From contig NZ_JACVPO010000002.1 of assembly GCF_018881835.1 (NCBI RefSeq), positions 248,001-312,000 of the forward strand: a stretch of DNA of 64,000 nucleotides. Reading direction: 5' to 3'. The translations under genes and the position numbers were made by a program. The notes below the pieces were generated by a model that was given only the letters and a program-made list of their open reading frames with translations, was not told the DNA's origin and made no database searches. Origin of the DNA: Polynucleobacter hallstattensis. GTDB lineage: Bacteria; Pseudomonadota; Gammaproteobacteria; Burkholderiales; Burkholderiaceae. Below are positions 36,939-46,889 of this stretch, piece by piece; the stretch's first letter is position 1, and every line of letters starts with the position of its first letter.

Positions 36939-39071
36939 ATGACTAGAACAATCATATTAAAGCCTTCTCCCGAACTCCAGCAGAATCCACTGATTGCATT
37001 CGGAAGAGGTGTTTGCGCCTACTCCGAGGTAAAGCCATCCGACATTGCCCCAGCAATCGACTTCCTTCTGCAACAGGCGCAATATGCAGTAGATCATGCA
37101 GTAGACTCGGCCACTCCTGCAAACTGGAATGATTTGGTAGAACCTCTCGAGGATGCAACTGAATCCTTAAGTAGATCTTGGGGAGTGATTTCTCATCTCA
37201 ATAGTGTTGCAGATACTCCTGAGCTCAGAGCAGCTTATGGCGAGATGATGCCTAAAGTGACTGCTTTCTTTTCAAGCTTAGGACAAAATCTCGCGCTGTA
37301 CGAAAAGTTTAAGCTCCTGAGTCAAGGTAGCGACTTTTCGAAACTCAATTCCGCTCAGAAAAAAGTGATTGAAAACTCATTAAGAGACTTCCGTCTTGGT
37401 GGCGCAGAGCTGAGCGATGCTGATAAGCCCCGCTTTGCAGAGATTCAAGATGAGCAAGCATTATTAGGGAAGGCTTTCTCCGATCATGTTTTGGATGCCA
37501 CCGATGGGTTTATTCACCTCATTACTGATGATGCCGAATTGGCGGGCTTACCTGAAGATGCTATTGCCGCTGCAGCTGATCTTGCCCAACAGAAGAATCT
37601 TCAAGGTTGGGCATTTTCACTGCACTTCCCTTCTTATTACCCAGTCATGCAGTACTCCGAGAACCGATCACTACGTCGCCTAATGTATGAGGCCTACGTG
37701 ACTCGAGCTTCTGAGCTGGCTCCTCAATACTCTCAAGGCAAACTCGCTTGGGATAATACGCAAAACATGCTTGAGCAGTTAAAGCTGCGCAATGAAGAAG
37801 CACGCATGCTGGGTTTCAATAACTATGCCGCCCTTAGTTTGGCACCAAAAATGGCGAGTAGCGTCGAGGAAGTCGATACCTTCTTAACGAATTTTGCTCA
37901 AAAGGCAAAACCTTTTGCACTAAAGGATTGGCAGGAGCTCTCTGAGTTTGCTAAGTGTGAACTCTCTATTACCAATGGATTAGAGCCCTGGGATATTGCC
38001 TTTGCTTCCGAGAGATTGAAGCAAGAACGCTACTCCTTTTCTGAAAATGAGTTGAAACAGTACTTCCCTTTGCCCAAAGTATTAGAGGGCCTATTTGGCG
38101 TTATTCAAACTTTATTTGGTGTGAAGATTGAAAAATCTGATCTACCAACTTGGCATGAGGATGTGCAGTCCTTCTCGGTCAAAAATGCTACTGACAAGAT
38201 AGTGGCCTATTTTTATCTAGATCCCTACGCTAGGTCAGGCAAACGTGGTGGAGCCTGGATGGATGATGCGCGTGGTCGTCGTGAATTGCCAAATGGAGAA
38301 ATCCAAATACCAGTAGCGTATCTAGTTTGTAACTTTGCCCCTCCTGTAAAAGTCAATGGCGTATTGCGCCAACCCACAATTACTCACGATGATGTGATCA
38401 CACTCTTTCATGAGAGTGGTCATGGTTTGCATCACCTATTAACGCAAGTTAGTGCATTAGGCGTATCTGGTATCAATGGTGTTGAGTGGGATGCTGTAGA
38501 GCTACCAAGCCAGTTCATGGAAAACTTCTGCTGGGAATGGGAAGTTTTGGAAAAAATGACAGCGCATGCTGAAACTGGAAAATCACTGCCTCGTGAGTTA
38601 TTTGAAAAAATACTTGCTGCCAAGAATTTTCAAAATGGCTATATGACATTGCGCCAGGTTGTGATGTCACTCACTGATTGGCGTCTGCACGCCAGCTTTG
38701 ATCCCATGAGTGCACATGGGCAGGCTGTGCTCGATCTATCTAGAAATATTGCGGATCAATTTAATGTCATACCGCAGGCATCCATCTCTCGCTGGATCAA
38801 TACCTTTAGCCATATCTTTGCTGGTGGTTATGCTGCTGGTTATTACAGTTATAAATGGGCGGAAGTGCTTTCTGCCGACGTCTATTCTGCTTTTGAAGAA
38901 GCAGCGAAACTGACTGGTAGTGTCCTTGATGAAAAAACAGGTATACGCTATCGCCAAGAGATTCTGGAGGTGGGTGGTAGCCGCCCTGCTGCAGAATCAT
39001 TTAAGGCATTCAGAGGCCGCGAGCCCAGCATCGATGCCCTTCTTCGTCACGGCGGCTTAGTGACTCAGTAA
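36939..39071 (+). CDS. prlC: Oligopeptidase A (M3 zinc metallopeptidase)
   Basis: A 710-residue cytosolic peptidase that degrades short peptides, including cleaved signal peptides. The zinc motif HESGHGLHHLL (HExxH form) follows TITHDDVITLF near residue 490, with the third ligand in GVEWDAVELPSQFMENFCWE. The N-terminal FGRGVCAYSEVKPSDIAPAI and the C-terminal AGGYAAGYYSYKWAEVLSAD match the family. It lies 71 bases after folD and is convergent with xth. Confidence 0.95.
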   Translation: MTRTIILKPSPELQQNPLIAFGRGVCAYSEVKPSDIAPAIDFLLQQAQYAVDHAVDSATPANWNDLVEPLEDATESLSRSWGVISHLNSVADTPELRAAYGEMMPKVTAFFSSLGQNLALYEKFKLLSQGSDFSKLNSAQKKVIENSLRDFRLGGAELSDADKPRFAEIQDEQALLGKAFSDHVLDATDGFIHLITDDAELAGLPEDAIAAAADLAQQKNLQGWAFSLHFPSYYPVMQYSENRSLRRLMYEAYVTRASELAPQYSQGKLAWDNTQNMLEQLKLRNEEARMLGFNNYAALSLAPKMASSVEEVDTFLTNFAQKAKPFALKDWQELSEFAKCELSITNGLEPWDIAFASERLKQERYSFSENELKQYFPLPKVLEGLFGVIQTLFGVKIEKSDLPTWHEDVQSFSVKNATDKIVAYFYLDPYARSGKRGGAWMDDARGRRELPNGEIQIPVAYLVCNFAPPVKVNGVLRQPTITHDDVITLFHESGHGLHHLLTQVSALGVSGINGVEWDAVELPSQFMENFCWEWEVLEKMTAHAETGKSLPRELFEKILAAKNFQNGYMTLRQVVMSLTDWRLHASFDPMSAHGQAVLDLSRNIADQFNVIPQASISRWINTFSHIFAGGYAAGYYSYKWAEVLSADVYSAFEEAAKLTGSVLDEKTGIRYRQEILEVGGSRPAAESFKAFRGREPSIDALLRHGGLVTQ

Positions 39072-39089
39072 CTCAGCAAGGGCAATGAT

Positions 39090-39935
39090 TTAAGCTTTAA
39101 TTTCTGCAATGACTGGGGCATGATCCGAAGGCTGTTCCCAGGTGCGTGGCTCTTTATCGATGATGCTGGAGTTGCACTTTTCTTTGAGGGCATCGCTCAG
39201 GAGAATATGGTCAATACGCATACCAGCGTTTCTGCGGAAGCCCATCATGCGGTAATCCCACCAGCTAAAGGATTTAGGTGCTTGCTCAAACATTCGGAAT
39301 GAGTCTGTTAAGCCCAATTCCAGAAGTTGCTGGAAGGCTTTACGCTCTTCTGGAGAAACTAGATTTTGTCCGATCCATTTTGAGGGATCATGTACATCGA
39401 CATCACTTGGTGCGATATTGAAGTCACCCAAAATGGCTAAGCGGCTATTCTGAGTTAATTCTTCTCTTAGCCAATTTTCTAGTGCTTTGAGCCAGCCAAG
39501 CTTATAAACAAACTTGTCACTATCAGGTGATTGTCCATTGGGAAAGTATGCTGATACAAGGCGAATGGGCTGCATTCCCTTAAAGCACACTGTAGCCGCT
39601 AAGATGCGTTGTTGCTCATCTGCATTTGCTGGAATGTTTCTCACTGGCTTTAGAAAAGTAGTGTCATGATCAGCAGCAATTGACGCTAATGCAGCTTTTC
39701 GAACGATAATGGCCACACCGTTATAGGTTTTTTGCCCGGCAGCAATACTGATATATCCCGCCCCTTCAAGCTCTTGATGTGGGTACTTATCATCAGTTAG
39801 CTTAAGCTCCTGAAGACAGAGCGCATCAATAGGTGTTTTTGCCCGCTCTTGATCTTGCAACCACTTGAGCACCTGGGGCAAGCGCACCTTCAGAGAATTT
39901 ACATTCCAAGCGGCTATTCTGATTGAGTCAGTCAT
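39090..39935 (-). CDS. xth: Exodeoxyribonuclease III family protein
   Basis: A 281-residue AP endonuclease/3' exonuclease of the endonuclease-exonuclease-phosphatase fold. Catalytic segments are IRIAAWNVNSLKVRLPQVL, LCLQELKLTDDKYP (metal-binding Glu), LVSAYFPNG, LAILGDFNIAPSDVDVHDP, GMRIDHILLS and the final SDHAPV. It repairs abasic sites. It overlaps ntrC by 8 bases, so it is expressed at the end of the glnA-ntrB-ntrC run, an incidental pairing also seen in other genomes. Confidence 0.94.
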   Translation of the reverse strand: MTDSIRIAAWNVNSLKVRLPQVLKWLQDQERAKTPIDALCLQELKLTDDKYPHQELEGAGYISIAAGQKTYNGVAIIVRKAALASIAADHDTTFLKPVRNIPANADEQQRILAATVCFKGMQPIRLVSAYFPNGQSPDSDKFVYKLGWLKALENWLREELTQNSRLAILGDFNIAPSDVDVHDPSKWIGQNLVSPEERKAFQQLLELGLTDSFRMFEQAPKSFSWWDYRMMGFRRNAGMRIDHILLSDALKEKCNSSIIDKEPRTWEQPSDHAPVIAEIKA

Positions 39936-41379
39936 TGATTCCTAGCTCCTGCAACTTCCGAGTAATTGTATTGCGGCCGATACCCAGTCTTTGAGCTGCT
40001 TCTACGCGCCTGCCACGTGTAACTTCTAGTGCAGCTTGTAATACTGCCTTTTCAAATTTAGAGCACAGAACGTCATAGACTTCTGAATCTCCATCCTGCA
40101 ACATTTTGACCGCAAGGCGACCTAAACCACCCTCCCAATCGACAGATCCAGTCTTAACAGCATTCTGCACGTGAGTGCTGGAATCGCCTTGTAACAGAAC
40201 CGGTTGCCCACCAGCTTCTGCCAAAATATCAGCAGGCAAATCACTTACTCCTATGACATTAGATGGCGTCATTACCGTCAACCAGTGACAGAGATTTTCC
40301 AATTGACGCACATTGCCAGGAAATGGCATGACACTCATTTCTTTTAAAACATCATCCGAAAAATTTTTAGCTTCAACGCCCAGGGACTTTGCACAGGACA
40401 ACATAAAATGCCGTGCCAAAACAGGGATATCCTCTGCACGCTCACGCAATGCTGGCATGCGCAAGCGAATGACATTTAAGCGGTGCAATAAATCTTCCCG
40501 GAAAGCACCTGCAGCAACTCGGGCTTCTAAGTTCTGATGCGTCGATGCAATGATACGAACATTTGCCTTAATCGGATCTTGACCGCCAACACGGTAAAAA
40601 TGACCATCAGTTAGAGCGCGCAATAAACGTGTTTGTAGGTCGAATGGAATTTCACCAATCTCATCTAAGAATAAAGTGCCGCCGTCAGCCTGCTCAAAAC
40701 GGCCACGACGTAAAGTCAACGCTCCAGGGAAAGCACCGCGCTCATGGCCAAACAACTCTGACTCCAATAAGTCCTTGGGAACCGCTGCAGTACTAAAGGC
40801 AACAAAGGGGCCTTTCGCGCGGGGACTATGCTTGTGCAATGCTTGCGCAACCAACTCTTTGCCGGTTCCAGACTCGCCTGTAATTAATACTGTTGAATGT
40901 GACTGAGCTAAACGTCCGATTGCTCTAAAGACCTCTTGCACTGCTGGAGCTTGGCCAATAATTTCAGTAGAGTCTTGTCTCCAACCATTCATCTCTTTAT
41001 TGCCAGATTGGTTACGCTCACTCTGCTCCATGGCGCGACGAATCAGTTCAACCGCTTTATCAATATCAAATGGCTTAGTCAGGTATTCAAATGCACCACC
41101 TTGAAAAGACGAGACTGCTGAGTCCAGGTCTGAATAAGCAGTCATGATGATGACCGGAAGCAGTGGATGGGTTTCCTTTACATTCTGCAAAAGATCTAAA
41201 CCATTACCACGTGGCATACGAATGTCTGAAATTAATATCTGTGGCGTATCTTTTTCTAATGCATCAAGTACATCATTGGGATTAGAAAAACTCTTATGAG
41301 GAATATTCTCGCGAGTAAGCGCCTTTTCCAGGACCCAACGAATAGATTGATCATCATCTACGATCCAAACGGGTTTCAT
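39928..41379 (-). CDS. ntrC: Nitrogen regulation response regulator NtrC with GAFPGA loop
   Basis: A 483-residue sigma-54 activator. The receiver domain starts VWIVDDDQSIRWVLEKAL with phospho-Asp about 52 (ISDIRMPRGNG). The AAA+ domain has Walker A GESGTGKE, Walker B GGTLFLDEIGEIP and ATHQNLEARV. The Fis-type C-terminal helix-turn-helix is RRVEAAQRLGIGRNTITRKLQ. The sigma-54-contact loop reads GHERGAFPGALTLRRGRFEQ: Pro (codon CCT) replaces the usual Thr of GAFTGA. The rest looks intact and the gene overlaps ntrB by 4 bases, so it is probably functional despite the change. Confidence 0.95.
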   Translation of the reverse strand: MKPVWIVDDDQSIRWVLEKALTRENIPHKSFSNPNDVLDALEKDTPQILISDIRMPRGNGLDLLQNVKETHPLLPVIIMTAYSDLDSAVSSFQGGAFEYLTKPFDIDKAVELIRRAMEQSERNQSGNKEMNGWRQDSTEIIGQAPAVQEVFRAIGRLAQSHSTVLITGESGTGKELVAQALHKHSPRAKGPFVAFSTAAVPKDLLESELFGHERGAFPGALTLRRGRFEQADGGTLFLDEIGEIPFDLQTRLLRALTDGHFYRVGGQDPIKANVRIIASTHQNLEARVAAGAFREDLLHRLNVIRLRMPALRERAEDIPVLARHFMLSCAKSLGVEAKNFSDDVLKEMSVMPFPGNVRQLENLCHWLTVMTPSNVIGVSDLPADILAEAGGQPVLLQGDSSTHVQNAVKTGSVDWEGGLGRLAVKMLQDGDSEVYDVLCSKFEKAVLQAALEVTRGRRVEAAQRLGIGRNTITRKLQELGIND

Positions 41380-42512
41380 ATTACTTTCTCCTGCCTACGG
41401 TAAGGAATTTGAATTTGGAAATCAGTCCGTCCAGGACGGCTGTTACAAGCAATAAATCCTTGATGCTGCTGAACAAAAGTTTGAGCCAAGGTGAGGCCAA
41501 GACCACTGCCTCCATCCCTACCAGATACCAATGGAAAGAAGATGCGTTCACGAATTTCTTCAGGGATACCAGGTCCGTTATCAATTACATGTAAATCCAT
41601 CGCCATCTTGTAACGTTGCTTAGAAATAGTTACCGAGCGAGCTACTCTGGTCTTCAATTCAATATGAGCTGTGCCTTGGGCGATTTCTTCAGTAAGCGCT
41701 TGAGCTGCATTGTGGGCAATGTTTAAGACAGCCTGAATCAACTGCTCGCGATCACCCAAAACTTCAGGAAGACTGGTGTCATAGTTGCGAATGATTCTGA
41801 GTCCCTTAGGAAACTCAGCCAAGACAAGACTGCGGACTCGCTCTAAGGCCTCATGAACATTGAAGCACTCCATGGCATGCGCCTTGCGATGCGGTGCGAG
41901 CAGTCGATCAACTAAATTCTGTAGGCGATCAGATTCTTTAATGATGACTTGGGTATATTCACGCAAGCCTTTTTCTGGAAGCTCAAACTCGAGCAATTGA
42001 GCAGCGCCACGAATGCCACCTAAAGGATTTTTAATTTCATGCGCTAAGTTACGCATTAACTGCTTATTTGCTTCAACTTGCTGTGTTACTCGCTCATCAC
42101 GCTCACTACGTAACTGCTGATCTATTGGGAACCACTCCATCATGATGAGGCTTGGATCTTCAAGACTAGCTACCACCACATGCGCAGGGATAGATTCTTG
42201 ATGGATGCTACCGGGCAATGAATGCAAAGTCATTTCCTGTCGTTTTGCAGAAAAGTGCCCTGCCTTGACCTCTTCAATCATGTGATTGAGAGACTCATTT
42301 GATCCAAATAAATCGCGCACAGATTGACCCTCAAGTGATTTACGAGAGAGATCCAGTGCAGACTCTGCCGCAGGATTCACATAAACCAATTGTTGGTTAT
42401 CCGCCTCAAATACCACGATGGCATTGGGCATCTGATCAAGCAATGTCGGAAAAAAAGGAGCAGCCGAAGCTGCCCCTTTGAACGAATTGCGCAACAGACC
42501 TGCGCTCAACAT
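41376..42512 (-). CDS. ntrB: Nitrogen regulation sensor histidine kinase NtrB
   Basis: A 378-residue cytosolic kinase/phosphatase of NtrC, controlled by PII. The N-terminal PAS domain is DQMPNAIVVFEADNQQLVYVN. The HisKA box is NKQLMRNLAHEIKNPLGGIR, and the ATPase domain has LNIAHNAAQAL, DNGPGIP and GRDGGSGLGLTLAQ. It starts 11 bases after glnA with AAGGAG before the ATG, and its stop overlaps the ntrC start (ATGA). Confidence 0.95.
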   Translation of the reverse strand: MLSAGLLRNSFKGAASAAPFFPTLLDQMPNAIVVFEADNQQLVYVNPAAESALDLSRKSLEGQSVRDLFGSNESLNHMIEEVKAGHFSAKRQEMTLHSLPGSIHQESIPAHVVVASLEDPSLIMMEWFPIDQQLRSERDERVTQQVEANKQLMRNLAHEIKNPLGGIRGAAQLLEFELPEKGLREYTQVIIKESDRLQNLVDRLLAPHRKAHAMECFNVHEALERVRSLVLAEFPKGLRIIRNYDTSLPEVLGDREQLIQAVLNIAHNAAQALTEEIAQGTAHIELKTRVARSVTISKQRYKMAMDLHVIDNGPGIPEEIRERIFFPLVSGRDGGSGLGLTLAQTFVQQHQGFIACNSRPGRTDFQIQIPYRRQEKVI

Positions 42513-42523
42513 TTCTCCTTCGC

Positions 42524-43939
42524 TTACAGGGAGTAGTACATATCGAATTCGATCGGATGAGTCGTCATACGGAAACGTGTGACATCTTCCATCTTCAAAG
42601 CGATATATGCGTCGATCATAGAATCGGTAAAGACACCACCACGAGTCAAGAACTCACGGTCTTTGTTCAAAGCTTCTAATGCCTCTTCTAAGCTTGCGCA
42701 AACGGTTGGGATCTTTGCATCTTCTTCTGGTGGCAAGTCATACAAATTCTTGTCAGCAGCTTCACCTGGATGAATCTTATTTTGAACACCATCTAAACCT
42801 GCCATCATCAATGCTGAGAAGCAGAGGTATGGGTTAGCCAATGGATCAGGAAAGCGAGTTTCGATACGACGGCCCTTAGGGCTTGAAACGTGTGGAATAC
42901 GAATCGAAGCAGAACGGTTGCGCGCAGAGTAAGCTAACTTTACCGGAGCCTCAAAGCCTGGAACCAAACGCTTGTATGAGTTTGTACCTGGGTTGGTGAT
43001 CGCATTCAATGCCTTAGCGTGCTTAATAATGCCGCCGATGTAGAACAATGCAAACTCTGACAAACCTGCGTAGCCGTTACCAGCAAACAAGTTCTCACCG
43101 TTCTTCCAAATGGATTGGTGGACGTGCATACCAGAACCGTTATCGCCAACGATAGGCTTAGGCATGAATGTTGCTGTCTTGCCGTATGCGTGAGCTACGT
43201 TTTGAACAACGTATTTCTGCCAAATAGTCCAGTCAGCACGTTGAACTAATGTGCTGAACTTGGTACCCAATTCATTTTGACCTTGACCAGCAACTTCATG
43301 GTGATGCACTTCAACTGGAATACCTAAAGACTCGAGGATTAAACACATTTCAGAACGCATGTCATGGAATGTATCTACTGGAGCAACTGGGAAGTAACCA
43401 CCCTTTTTACCTGGACGATGTCCAGTGTTACCACCTTCGATTTCAGCAGCTGAAGACCAAGGAGCCTCTTCAGAATCTACCTTCACGAAGCAACCTTGCA
43501 TATCAGCACCCCAACGGACGCCGTCAAAAATAAAGAATTCTGGCTCTGGACCAAAGAAGGCTGTATCGCCCAATCCTGTACTCTTCAAATAGGACTCTGC
43601 ACGCTTAGCAATCGAACGTGGGTCTCGGTCGTAACCTTTACCATCTGAAGGCTCGATCACATCACATGTGATCACCAATGTTGGCTCTTCATAGAATGGG
43701 TCGATGTAGCAAGCTGTTGGATCTGGCATCAACAACATATCCGATGCTTCAATACCTTTCCAACCAGCAATAGATGAACCGTCAAATGCGTGACCGCTCT
43801 CAAACTTGTCTTCGTCAAAATGGGAAATAGGTACTGTTGTGTGCTGCTCTTTACCCTTTGTATCTACAAAGCGGAAATCTACGAAAGTACATTCCTTCTC
43901 TTTAACCAACTTCATCACATCAGCGACGGTCTTCGTCAT
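42524..43939 (-). CDS. glnA: Glutamine synthetase, type I
   Basis: A 471-residue GS-I-beta type enzyme that makes glutamine from glutamate, ammonia and ATP. Signatures are [78 protein letters not shown], and the adenylylation tyrosine in NLYDLPPEE. The ATG at 43939 has GGAGATTTGC before it; an open frame upstream to 44011 crosses the leader and promoter. Expression is probably sigma-54/NtrC dependent (sites listed separately). First gene of glnA-ntrB-ntrC-xth. Confidence 0.97.
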   Translation of the reverse strand: MTKTVADVMKLVKEKECTFVDFRFVDTKGKEQHTTVPISHFDEDKFESGHAFDGSSIAGWKGIEASDMLLMPDPTACYIDPFYEEPTLVITCDVIEPSDGKGYDRDPRSIAKRAESYLKSTGLGDTAFFGPEPEFFIFDGVRWGADMQGCFVKVDSEEAPWSSAAEIEGGNTGHRPGKKGGYFPVAPVDTFHDMRSEMCLILESLGIPVEVHHHEVAGQGQNELGTKFSTLVQRADWTIWQKYVVQNVAHAYGKTATFMPKPIVGDNGSGMHVHQSIWKNGENLFAGNGYAGLSEFALFYIGGIIKHAKALNAITNPGTNSYKRLVPGFEAPVKLAYSARNRSASIRIPHVSSPKGRRIETRFPDPLANPYLCFSALMMAGLDGVQNKIHPGEAADKNLYDLPPEEDAKIPTVCASLEEALEALNKDREFLTRGGVFTDSMIDAYIALKMEDVTRFRMTTHPIEFDMYYSL

Positions 43940-44004
43940 GCAAATCTCCTCTATTAACTGAATTCGGAATACAAACCTAAGGTGTACACCCTTGTTTATT
44001 CCAA

Positions 44005-44019
44005 GCATCAAATATGCCC
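44005..44019 (-). promoter_or_regulatory. Candidate sigma-54 promoter of glnA
   Basis: On the minus strand the sequence reads GGGCAT-ATTTG-ATGC (44019-44005). It has the required GG and GC spaced as in TGGCAC-N5-TTGC, with changes only at flanking positions. Predicted start is about 43993, a leader of about 54 bases. Two NtrC boxes lie upstream at about -84 and -136. Confidence 0.65.
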
Positions 44020-44069
44020 TTGGGATGTATCTAATTTACTGAAGCAAACAAACGGGAATAATCATTATT

Positions 44070-44084
44070 GCACTAATTAAGTGC
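44070..44084. promoter_or_regulatory. NtrC box, glnA-proximal
   Basis: GCACTAATTAAGTGC is a 15-base dyad of NtrC type (GCAC-N7-GTGC), centred about 84 bases upstream of the predicted sigma-54 start of glnA. Confidence 0.7.
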
Positions 44085-44121
44085 TCAAATACTCTTAAAA
44101 ACCTTAAAAATCGCTATAATT

Positions 44122-44136
44122 GCACCAAAGTAGTGC
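44122..44136. promoter_or_regulatory. NtrC box, glnA-distal
   Basis: GCACCAAAGTAGTGC matches the enterobacterial glnA enhancer consensus (GCACCAANATGGTGC) at most positions. Its centre is 52 bases (five turns) from the proximal box, allowing cooperative binding. It abuts the cinA-like stop codon. Confidence 0.75.
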
Positions 44137-45000
44137 TTATTCAGATTTGGAAATATCATGAATGACATAACCCAAAGCTTCGGTGCCTGCACGCAAAGCA
44201 ATCCAGGCGCTCTCTAGGAGAGCGGCATTACCCTTAATACCCAATTCGATATGCCGCTCAGCATAAACTCCACCCCTAGAGGAGTCGCCAACCGACGGGA
44301 GACTAAATACCTTTACTCCCGGAAAAGAAGCCTCAATACGCTCCATTAAGGGCGTTAAGACGGACTCAATACCCTTTGGAACAATAAAACTTTGCTCTGC
44401 CCAGTTTTCGCGATGAAATAAATTCTGATAATACGAATCTAAGCACCACGCCATCATGGGCGCAGCCATGACGGGAAAGCCAGGAACAAAATAGTGTTCA
44501 CGAATCGAAAAACCGGGGATCTGGTTATAGGGATTTGGGATGATGTCGCTCCCAATTGGGAACTCCCCCATCTTGAAGCGATGCTGGTTTTCTGGAGTAC
44601 TGAGATCGGCCTTTAAAGGGTCGCCCTCTGCCATGGTCTGAATACGTCCTGCAATGAGCTCTTGTGCAGTTGGGTGCAGTTGCGTTTTTGTGCCTAAAGC
44701 TAAAGCAGCACATTGTCTTGTGTGGTCATCAGGCGTAGCTCCAATACCGCCAGTACTAAAAACTACATCTCCACTAGTGAAGCTATCTTTCAAGGTAGTA
44801 GTAATTTGCTCGGGATCATCCGCAACATATTTAGCCCAAGACAAGCTGAGGCCTCGCTCATTTAATAGCTCAATCAATTTACTCAGATGCTTATCTTGAC
44901 GACGACCAGACAAAATTTCATCGCCAATGACAATTAAACCGAAACGACGAGCGTTCACGTCAGCGTCCTCTAGACTTTGCTGTTGCAATGCCTCAACCAT
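44137..45000 (-). CDS. CinA N-terminal-type molybdopterin-binding domain protein
   Basis: A 287-residue protein of the competence/damage-inducible protein A N-terminal (COG1058) type. It contains FGLIVIGDEILSGRRQDKH, the FSTGGIGATPDDHTRQC loop of MoaB/Mog-like domains, and NQIPGFSIREHYFVPGFP. The C-terminal nicotinamide-nucleotide amidase domain of full CinA is absent, so no deamidase role can be assumed. Related proteins are proposed ADP-ribose pyrophosphatases. The ATG at 45000 (MVEALQQQ) overlaps the EI24 gene by 8 bases. Confidence 0.85.
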   Translation of the reverse strand: MVEALQQQSLEDADVNARRFGLIVIGDEILSGRRQDKHLSKLIELLNERGLSLSWAKYVADDPEQITTTLKDSFTSGDVVFSTGGIGATPDDHTRQCAALALGTKTQLHPTAQELIAGRIQTMAEGDPLKADLSTPENQHRFKMGEFPIGSDIIPNPYNQIPGFSIREHYFVPGFPVMAAPMMAWCLDSYYQNLFHRENWAEQSFIVPKGIESVLTPLMERIEASFPGVKVFSLPSVGDSSRGGVYAERHIELGIKGNAALLESAWIALRAGTEALGYVIHDISKSE

Positions 45001-45862
45001 GGTTTGGCAACTCCATATCAATAACACGCGCTTCTATATTTAAGGATTGATTCAACTCATTAGTGCGTAATTCTTTTAAAGCCTCAAGCAAATAATGTGT
45101 AAACCAGAGTGCAGCAAAGACGAAGATTAAAGAATAGATCCAAAGCGCAATAAAGCTAACAATGGGAAATAAGACAAGAGCTAAAACAGAAGTTGCCCAG
45201 AAGAAGGTGGGTACAGCTCCCAACATCCCAGAAATAATTCCCATCGCCAATAGTGGCCAACGGTGTTGATGCAAAAGGGTATCGCGCTCCTCCGCAGTTG
45301 CATGAAGGGCTAATACATCGTAAGACATCAAGCGCATGGTCAACCAGCCCCAAAGTAATGGAGGTAAAACAGCAACCAATGGTGGTATCCACCACACTGG
45401 CAAAGTGAGCATCACCAGAGCTAAACAAATTAAAGCAGACCAGAGGGTATAGATAAAGCTACCAAATACACTACCGCCCTTTTTCTTAGCAATATCTTTG
45501 TAAGCATATTGCCGCGTGACCACCTTGACGATGGTTGGCACAGTTGTCAAAGCGATGAATACCAATAAACTAATTGAGATTAAAGGAATCAGTAGCATTA
45601 CAAAGAAAAGTGGCGCGATCCATGCACGCGCACTCTCGAAGCCGGCCCAGATCAAACCATCTGCAATCCAACTAGTAAGTATGGATGCTGTCAGGAAAGT
45701 GCTCAGCATCTCCAATGCTGGCGTCCAAGTTAACCAAATTAAGGCGCCCCATAAGATCGAGATGATCATAAATGGTCGCAGACTCAGCCATAGCATTTTG
45801 GGATGCATCGCACCAACCAAAGCTAGGCCAAAAGACTTAAAAACTTGCTGCATGCTATCCAT
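44993..45862 (-). CDS. EI24-domain inner-membrane protein
   Basis: A 289-residue membrane protein with about six hydrophobic segments, for example LFFVMLLIPLISISLLVFIAL and VLPPLLWGWLTMRLMSYDVLAL. The last, with its following HATAEERDTLLHQHRW, is typical of the EI24/CysZ superfamily. E. coli CysZ conducts sulfate; for this branch the substrate is unknown. It overlaps the cinA-like gene, suggesting coupled translation. Confidence 0.82.
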   Translation of the reverse strand: MDSMQQVFKSFGLALVGAMHPKMLWLSLRPFMIISILWGALIWLTWTPALEMLSTFLTASILTSWIADGLIWAGFESARAWIAPLFFVMLLIPLISISLLVFIALTTVPTIVKVVTRQYAYKDIAKKKGGSVFGSFIYTLWSALICLALVMLTLPVWWIPPLVAVLPPLLWGWLTMRLMSYDVLALHATAEERDTLLHQHRWPLLAMGIISGMLGAVPTFFWATSVLALVLFPIVSFIALWIYSLIFVFAALWFTHYLLEALKELRTNELNQSLNIEARVIDMELPNHG

Positions 45863-45896
45863 AGATTTCCATTACTACCGTGTGAACTATCAACTT

Positions 45897-46874
45897 CTAT
45901 TTTGCTTTAGGAAAGATTTCTCGAATCGAGTGCATGAGACTCTGCCACTGGTGCTGCAATACATTTGGCGACAAAGCTAAGTCTCTGACTCCAGTGGGAT
46001 GAACCTCTTTTGAAAAGATGGCAGTATTGAACATCATGTCCCACCAAGGAAACAAGACGCCAAAGTTACAACCACCCAAAACACCTGGCTTACCTTTGGC
46101 CTCATGACCGTACCCTACCGCGTGATGCAACCGGTGATACATCGGAGAAATTAATAAATATTTAAAAGGCCCAAGATGAATCTTCAAATTAGCATGTTGC
46201 CAACTTTGAATTAATTGACTCAATATCACTAATACAATAAATTGTGCGGGTGAAACGCCAAATAGTAGGGCAAAGAAGGAAAATACAAACGCATGCATGA
46301 TGTCATCGACAATGTGATTGCGATCATCTGACCAAGCAGTCATCACCGTTTGACTATGATGCAAGGCATGTAGTTGCCACCACCAATTAAACACATGAGA
46401 GGCGCGGTGATAAACATACTCCACAAAATCAAGCAATATAAAGTAGATACAAAAACTCACCAAGGGTATCGATGTCACTGACGGCCACCAGGACTCCACA
46501 TTGAGTCTAGCAAAACGAAAATCATGCAAGACCGAATCAATCTGAAAGAAAAATCCGGATAAGGCGATAAAAATCAGACCGTGAAAAATACCTAAACGAT
46601 GAAACAGCGTGTAAAAAATATCTGCCTTAGAGCTCTTTGCAAACCGCTCTTGTATCTCTGCAGGAGAAAATCTCTCCCAGGCTCTGAGAATTACAGCAAT
46701 CAGAAAAATCTGAATACATCCGAATAAAAACCAGTCGATACCATCAAACACATCCTCGGCCATTGACATCAGATCGAATTGATACAAAATTGGCCCAGCC
46801 ACATAGGTAAACAAGAATTCTTGAACGCTAGCATAGGCTAAAGCAATGGAGGCTATCAGAGGGTTTGAGTCCAT
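45897..46874 (-). CDS. Sterol desaturase / fatty acid hydroxylase family protein
   Basis: A 325-residue integral membrane di-iron oxygenase-like protein. The histidine clusters are YHRASH, LHALHHS and YHRLHHAVGYGHEAKG, with further His and Asp in SDDRNHIVDD. Four or more hydrophobic helices flank them. Such proteins hydroxylate or desaturate lipids; in bacteria lacking sterols the substrate is usually a fatty acid or hopanoid-like lipid. It lies between EI24 and a deacetylase gene on the same strand. Confidence 0.85.
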   Translation of the reverse strand: MDSNPLIASIALAYASVQEFLFTYVAGPILYQFDLMSMAEDVFDGIDWFLFGCIQIFLIAVILRAWERFSPAEIQERFAKSSKADIFYTLFHRLGIFHGLIFIALSGFFFQIDSVLHDFRFARLNVESWWPSVTSIPLVSFCIYFILLDFVEYVYHRASHVFNWWWQLHALHHSQTVMTAWSDDRNHIVDDIMHAFVFSFFALLFGVSPAQFIVLVILSQLIQSWQHANLKIHLGPFKYLLISPMYHRLHHAVGYGHEAKGKPGVLGGCNFGVLFPWWDMMFNTAIFSKEVHPTGVRDLALSPNVLQHQWQSLMHSIREIFPKAK

Positions 46875-46889
46875 ATGCTCAATTGTGTC

